64,000 nt of DNA from contig OZ245892.1 in the NCBI GenBank assembly GCA_965229605.1, positions 620,001 to 684,000 on the forward strand, read 5' to 3'. Origin of the DNA: G965229605 sp965229605 (GTDB lineage Bacteria; Pseudomonadota; Alphaproteobacteria; CBDDJK01). Made by a program: the position numbers and the translations under genes. This document shows positions 60,318-64,000 of the stretch, one piece after another (positions within the stretch are counted from its first letter, which is position 1; every line of letters starts with the position of its first letter). The notes under the pieces were generated by a model that ran no database searches, was not told where the DNA came from, and saw only the letters and a list, made by a program, of their open reading frames with translations.

Positions 60318-60712
60318 ATTCTCTCTCTCTTCAAACTAATCTCAAAAGCACTTATGCCACTCCCTGCATATTTCTTAGCCGGTCGTCGCCCCGGTTTATA
60401 CGGTCTGCTCGGCAAAGCAGCAAGCATAAGCCGGTATCGGTTATCAAAGATTCTGCTCTTTATGTCCCTCCAGCATCAAAACAGATGCTGACCATGACTA
60501 AAAGAATCTGAACCCTCTCTTACCCTGACGCCACAATCTTGTGACTACTTTTATAAGACAGTTCTCTGCCAGAAGTGATTCACATCAACCTGTCAAGCGA
60601 AAAACAGATTTATATGAATCAATATCAGCGAATATTTCACTGACAGCAGTTTTATTAAGCATATATTTGAGACAATCGCAACAATATTTCATCATATCTA
60701 TGAAAATTTATT
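60318..60712. other. mucR: 395-base intergenic region (uvrC end / mucR start)
   Basis: It holds the mucR promoter region (minus strand), with GAAGAGAGAG as ribosome-binding site just before ATG 60317. No gene, terminator with T-run or clear promoter is seen; several AT-rich stretches at 60600-60710 are possible MucR-type target sites but this is not shown. Confidence 0.4.
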
Positions 60713-62752
60713 TCAAGAGGGGTGAAAATGATCGTATATTCGTTGCGCCATTGCCTGAGAAATACCGTCCATTTGCTTTAAATCTTCAAGCCCGGCCCCG
60801 GCCACTGCGCGTGCAGAGCCAAAATGCAAAAGTAGCTGTCGTTTGCGCTTGGAGCCGATACCGGCAACCTCGTCCAGCGGGGAATGAAAGGTGCTTTTAT
60901 GGCGGCGTTTGCGCTGGGTGCCGATAGCGAATCGGTGGGCCTCATCGCGCAGTCGCTGAATAAAATAAAGCAAAGCATCATTTTCGGGCAAGCTGATGGG
61001 CCCGCGCACGTCTTTTGTTTGAGAGGACGGATCAAAGAGAAAGATTTTCTCGCGCCCGGCATTGCGCTCCGGGCCTTTGGCGACTGCCATCAGAAAGGGA
61101 AAGGGATGTTCGGGCGAAAAATCAAGCGGGGTCAAGGCTTCTATCGCGGCATGAATCTGCCCCAGTCCGCCATCCAGAATCACCAGATCAGGCCACACTT
61201 GAGAGGGAGATATCTCGGTTTCAGAAGGATTAAGAGAATCTTCGTCTGAAAGATCACTGCTGGCCTGTTCTTTAAGGGCGCGACGAAAACGGCGAATCAT
61301 AACTTCGCGCATCATGGCGTAATCATCGGCAGTTTCTGTTCTTTGTTGCACCTGAGCAACCGGATGATCCGGCGCAGGGCTGAAATCCTGTTTTATGTTA
61401 AAGGTCCGATAATGAGTCTTTTCAAAGCCTTGCGGCCCGGCCACCACCATGGCCCCGATGGGATTAACCCCGCCCAAATGAGAATTGTCATAAATCTCGA
61501 TACGGTTAACGGGGGTTGAAATGTCTGCAAAGTCACGCAGTTTTTGAAGAAGCTGGGCCTGGCTTGCCCGCTCATTAAGCCGCCGACCCAGCGCATCTGC
61601 GGCATTGGTGATGGCATGTCTGATCAAGCGATGCCGCGCCCCGCGCTTGGGGACTTCCAGCTTGACCCGTCTTCCAGCCAGTCTGCTCAAGGCATCCTGC
61701 AATAGATCGGCCTGATCGGGCAAGTGGCTGAGAATCAGTAAGGGCGGCGGAACCAGATCGTGATAGAGCTGGCCAATCACCGCTGCCATCAGGGCTGAGC
61801 AATTTTCTTCATCTTCTGAAGACCCATGAGTAGGAAAGTGCACCCGGTTGCCATTATGCCGCCCACCGCGATAGAAAATGGACTGGACTGCAGCTTGCCC
61901 GCCAGCCGTGCTGATGGCCAGAATATCGGCATCGCCTGAAATCGCATTATTGATATCCTGGCTGGCTTGCAGCTGGGTTAAAGCACGAATACGATCACGC
62001 AGGCTGGCGGCGCGCTCATATTCGCGATTGGCGGCTGCCTCGTCCATCTGGGTTCTCAAGCCCTCGCCCAGCTTTTGATCTTGTCCATTTAGAAAGGTGA
62101 TAGCCTCTTGCACGGTGCGCTGATAATCTGGTGTTGAAATCTTCCCGCAGCAAGGCGCCGAGCATCGTTTGATCTGATATTGCAAGCAAGGCCGGGTTCG
62201 GCCTTTAAAGATTGTATCGCTGCAATTACGCAGCATAAATATCCGCTCGATCAAATTGAGGGTCTCGCTGACGGCTGCAGAGGAAGCATAGGGGCCAAAA
62301 TACTTGCCCTTGACCTTATGGGTACCGCGATGGCGCATGATCTGTGGATAGTCGTGGTCTTGGCGGATCAGGATTTCGACATAGGTTTTATCATCGCGCA
62401 AAAGCACATTATAGGGCGGACGAAAGCGTTTGATCAGGTTATTTTCCAGCAGCAGAGCTTCGACCTCGTTGGCGGTGAGCAGGAACTCCATGCTGTTGGT
62501 TGCGCTGATCATGCGTTGCAAGCGCAAGGGCAGGCGGGCTGGCCTTGTATAGCTGGCGACTCGTTTGCGCAAGGCGATGGCTTTGCCGACATAAAGCACC
62601 TGGTTGTTCTTGTCGATCATGCGATAGACACCTGGCCCTGTGGTGAGGTGCTTGATGTAGGAACGGATAATTTGTGCGCCGCGCTCCAGCTGGGAGCGGG
62701 CCATCTGAGGGTCAAGAGGGACTTCCTCCTGTTCACTCCCAAGTTTACTCAT
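60713..62752 (-). CDS. uvrC: Excinuclease ABC subunit C
   Basis: The 679-residue UvrC makes both cuts in nucleotide excision repair. It has the GIY-YIG nuclease domain (GPGVYRMIDKNNQVLYVGKA near 39-58), a Cys-rich segment LQYQIKRCSAPCCGK, the UVR helix pair (EYERAASLRDRIRAL near 247), the C-terminal RNase H-like nuclease (IEIYDNSHLGGVNPIGAMVV and VILDGGLGQIHAA) and helix-hairpin-helix motifs. An acidic insert (SDLSDEDSLNPSETEISPS) near 520 is unusual. The start overlaps the upstream hydrolase stop by 4 bases. Confidence 0.96.
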   Translation of the reverse strand: MSKLGSEQEEVPLDPQMARSQLERGAQIIRSYIKHLTTGPGVYRMIDKNNQVLYVGKAIALRKRVASYTRPARLPLRLQRMISATNSMEFLLTANEVEALLLENNLIKRFRPPYNVLLRDDKTYVEILIRQDHDYPQIMRHRGTHKVKGKYFGPYASSAAVSETLNLIERIFMLRNCSDTIFKGRTRPCLQYQIKRCSAPCCGKISTPDYQRTVQEAITFLNGQDQKLGEGLRTQMDEAAANREYERAASLRDRIRALTQLQASQDINNAISGDADILAISTAGGQAAVQSIFYRGGRHNGNRVHFPTHGSSEDEENCSALMAAVIGQLYHDLVPPPLLILSHLPDQADLLQDALSRLAGRRVKLEVPKRGARHRLIRHAITNAADALGRRLNERASQAQLLQKLRDFADISTPVNRIEIYDNSHLGGVNPIGAMVVAGPQGFEKTHYRTFNIKQDFSPAPDHPVAQVQQRTETADDYAMMREVMIRRFRRALKEQASSDLSDEDSLNPSETEISPSQVWPDLVILDGGLGQIHAAIEALTPLDFSPEHPFPFLMAVAKGPERNAGREKIFLFDPSSQTKDVRGPISLPENDALLYFIQRLRDEAHRFAIGTQRKRRHKSTFHSPLDEVAGIGSKRKRQLLLHFGSARAVAGAGLEDLKQMDGISQAMAQRIYDHFHPS

Positions 62753-63540
62753 GGGTCAAGAGCAGAGAACAGGGCGGTCATAAAGGCCGGAGGATTTTCG
62801 CTATGCGGCCAGTGCCCGGCTGCGGGAATGGTCAAGAACTGTGCGTTCGGGAAGAACTGGCGGCAGAGGGATTGATCCTCTTCTTTTATATAGTCGGAGT
62901 TTTCGCCTTTGATAAAGGTCACCGGGTCTTGATAGGTTGCTGCGGTCGGAGCCGGGAAAGCCGCAATATCAGCCATAGAGTTTAGCAGGATATCGAGGGC
63001 GGGCCGCCAGACCATCCCCTGATCGCTGCGAGCAAGATTTTGCGCCAGAAAAGCAGACAGAGCCGGGTCTGCGCGGCCTTTGGCAAGTTCTTGTTCCAGG
63101 GTTTGCTGGGCAAGGGTGCGGCTTGAAATATTTTGTAAATCAAGCGACTGCATGGCGGTAATCACATCTTGATAGAGAACCGAGTGATGGGCTTTCGGGG
63201 CGATATCGACAATAATCAGGCGGCTGATTGCTTCGGGTTTTAAAAGAGCAGCGATCATAGCGGCTTTTCCGCCCATTGAATGACCAAGCAGCGGCAGAGA
63301 TTTTTTCCCGAAAAGATCAATCTGTTGCAGAATATCGCTGGCAAGCGTGAGGTAATCATGCGGTTCTGCATGCGGTGAATCGCCATGGTTGCGCATATCC
63401 AGAGCAATAGAAGAGATATCGGCAGCGATCAATTTTCGCTGGACACTTCGCCAGTTGCTTCGCGAGCCCAAAAGCCCGTGGGCCAGAACAAGCGGCGTGG
63501 AGCGATCAGGGTCTCCTTCAATGGTTGCGGTTAGTTTCAT
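62749..63540 (-). CDS. Alpha/beta hydrolase (YbfF-like esterase)
   Basis: The 263-residue protein has the alpha/beta hydrolase pattern LVLAHGLLGSRSNWRSVQ (oxyanion), ALDMRNHGDSPHA and the nucleophile elbow LLGHSMGGKAAM with Ser near 96. The C-terminal His is in TIPAAGHWPHSENP. It resembles YbfF/ABHD11 esterases. It is coupled on both sides: the UbiH-family gene stop overlaps its start, and its stop overlaps uvrC by 4 bases. Confidence 0.85.
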   Translation of the reverse strand: MKLTATIEGDPDRSTPLVLAHGLLGSRSNWRSVQRKLIAADISSIALDMRNHGDSPHAEPHDYLTLASDILQQIDLFGKKSLPLLGHSMGGKAAMIAALLKPEAISRLIIVDIAPKAHHSVLYQDVITAMQSLDLQNISSRTLAQQTLEQELAKGRADPALSAFLAQNLARSDQGMVWRPALDILLNSMADIAAFPAPTAATYQDPVTFIKGENSDYIKEEDQSLCRQFFPNAQFLTIPAAGHWPHSENPPAFMTALFSALDP

Positions 63541-64000
63541 AAGGTCTTTTCAGCTTTATCAGCCCGTAGCAAAGGGGGCTGTTCGGTTCCTGGCAGGGTC
63601 ATCAGCCCCATGGCATGGCGGACAAAAAGACGTTTAAGCGGCGGGATTTTGCCAACGCCTGCAAGTCCCAGTCGCCGGGCCAGACGGGTTGGGGCAAAAT
63701 CGCCAGGCCAGAGGTTTAAAAAGCGCGGAGAGCGTTGGCGCGAAAAGAGTTTAACCAGCCGGTCACAAATCAGCGACAAACTCTGGACATCAAATTGTCG
63801 GCGTTGCTGGTAGCGATGCGGGACAAGACTTAAATCCTCCCCGCGCGTGCGGGCTTCTGATAAAAGATCAATCAGAACCGCGACATCGCGCAGACCCAGA
63901 TTAAATCCCTGACCGGCGATAGGATGCAGCGAATGGGCGGCATCGCCAATCAGGGCAAAGCGCGGTGCCGCCATTTTATTGGCCAGTGATAAACGCAAGG
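63537..64000 (-). CDS. UbiH/UbiF/COQ6-family FAD hydroxylase, C-terminal part
   Basis: The frame runs off the end of the window, so only the last ~154 residues are seen. FALIGDAAHSLHPIAGQGFNLGLRD is the FAD-binding GD motif and signature of ubiquinone-biosynthesis hydroxylases (UbiH, UbiF, UbiI, COQ6). It probably hydroxylates the ubiquinone ring. The exact ring position cannot be decided from this part. It is the first visible gene of an operon with the esterase and uvrC. Confidence 0.88.
   Translation of the reverse strand, partial: LRLSLANKMAAPRFALIGDAAHSLHPIAGQGFNLGLRDVAVLIDLLSEARTRGEDLSLVPHRYQQRRQFDVQSLSLICDRLVKLFSRQRSPRFLNLWPGDFAPTRLARRLGLAGVGKIPPLKRLFVRHAMGLMTLPGTEQPPLLRADKAEKTL

Noticed and set aside
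1..64000. CRISPR array, transposase or integrase gene, rRNA
   Set aside because: No regularly spaced repeats with unique spacers, no DDE/tyrosine recombinase signatures and no rRNA-like sequence were seen on either strand.

Overview
The window is chromosomal DNA of an alphaproteobacterium, probably a free-living (possibly marine) aerobic heterotroph. Evidence for the class: a MucR/Ros regulator, a YbjN protein beside proC, DUF1467, the TauE/SafE plus TIGR02186 pair, a tiny aa3-type cytochrome oxidase subunit IV, class II DAHP synthase, trpB-trpA-accD order and a textbook alphaproteobacterial sigma-32 promoter before clpB. Valine/propionate catabolism genes, acetyl-CoA synthetase and a TRAP solute-binding protein suggest growth on amino acids and organic acids. 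The genus cannot be named from the sequence.

Layout. 0-6 kb: a truncated DUF502 gene, methylmalonyl-CoA epimerase, then a tightly overlapping minus-strand operon (B12-type radical SAM protein, two tandem exostosin-like glycosyltransferases, pcm) and a lipoprotein. 6-23 kb: DsbD-family reductase, acs, a DUF1989-GcvT fusion, mutY, an Ada-like methyltransferase, mnmA, a polyprenyl synthase, hydroxyisobutyryl-CoA hydrolase with mmsB and an Asp/Glu racemase, dprA, a PaaG-like hydratase, folE. 23-37 kb: a candidate small RNA, a TPR protein, CoxIV, a DegT aminotransferase, a small membrane protein, clpB, and a cell-surface polysaccharide cluster (TPP enzyme, nucleotide-sugar dehydrogenase, GT4, asnB). 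37-53 kb: asparaginase-like protein, ung, dctP, thiD, ybjN-proC-midA-uppS-rbfA, DUF1467, TauE/TIGR02186, a second folE, GT2, a glycosyltransferase split by an amber codon, then trpB-trpA-accD-DAHP synthase. 53.2-59.6 kb: a partly AT-rich accessory island (orphan membrane protein, MBL hydrolase, Mrr-type nuclease, an unknown protein, a GHKL ATPase) ending beside a tRNA-Leu. 59.7-64 kb: mucR, uvrC, an alpha/beta hydrolase and the end of a UbiH-family hydroxylase.

The most interesting signals are not genes: (i) an 18-bp palindrome-bearing motif found four times, each at the very start of a gene; (ii) a near-perfect sigma-54 promoter followed by two strong hairpins, one presenting a pyrimidine-rich anti-Shine-Dalgarno loop, upstream of trpB; (iii) a candidate small RNA with CRP-like boxes and tandem terminators upstream of folE; (iv) the C-terminal remnant of a second Mrr-type nuclease gene overlapping the GHKL ATPase start next to tRNA-Leu; (v) several 15-bp tandem duplications. 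All calls come from reading the sequence; no database search was possible.
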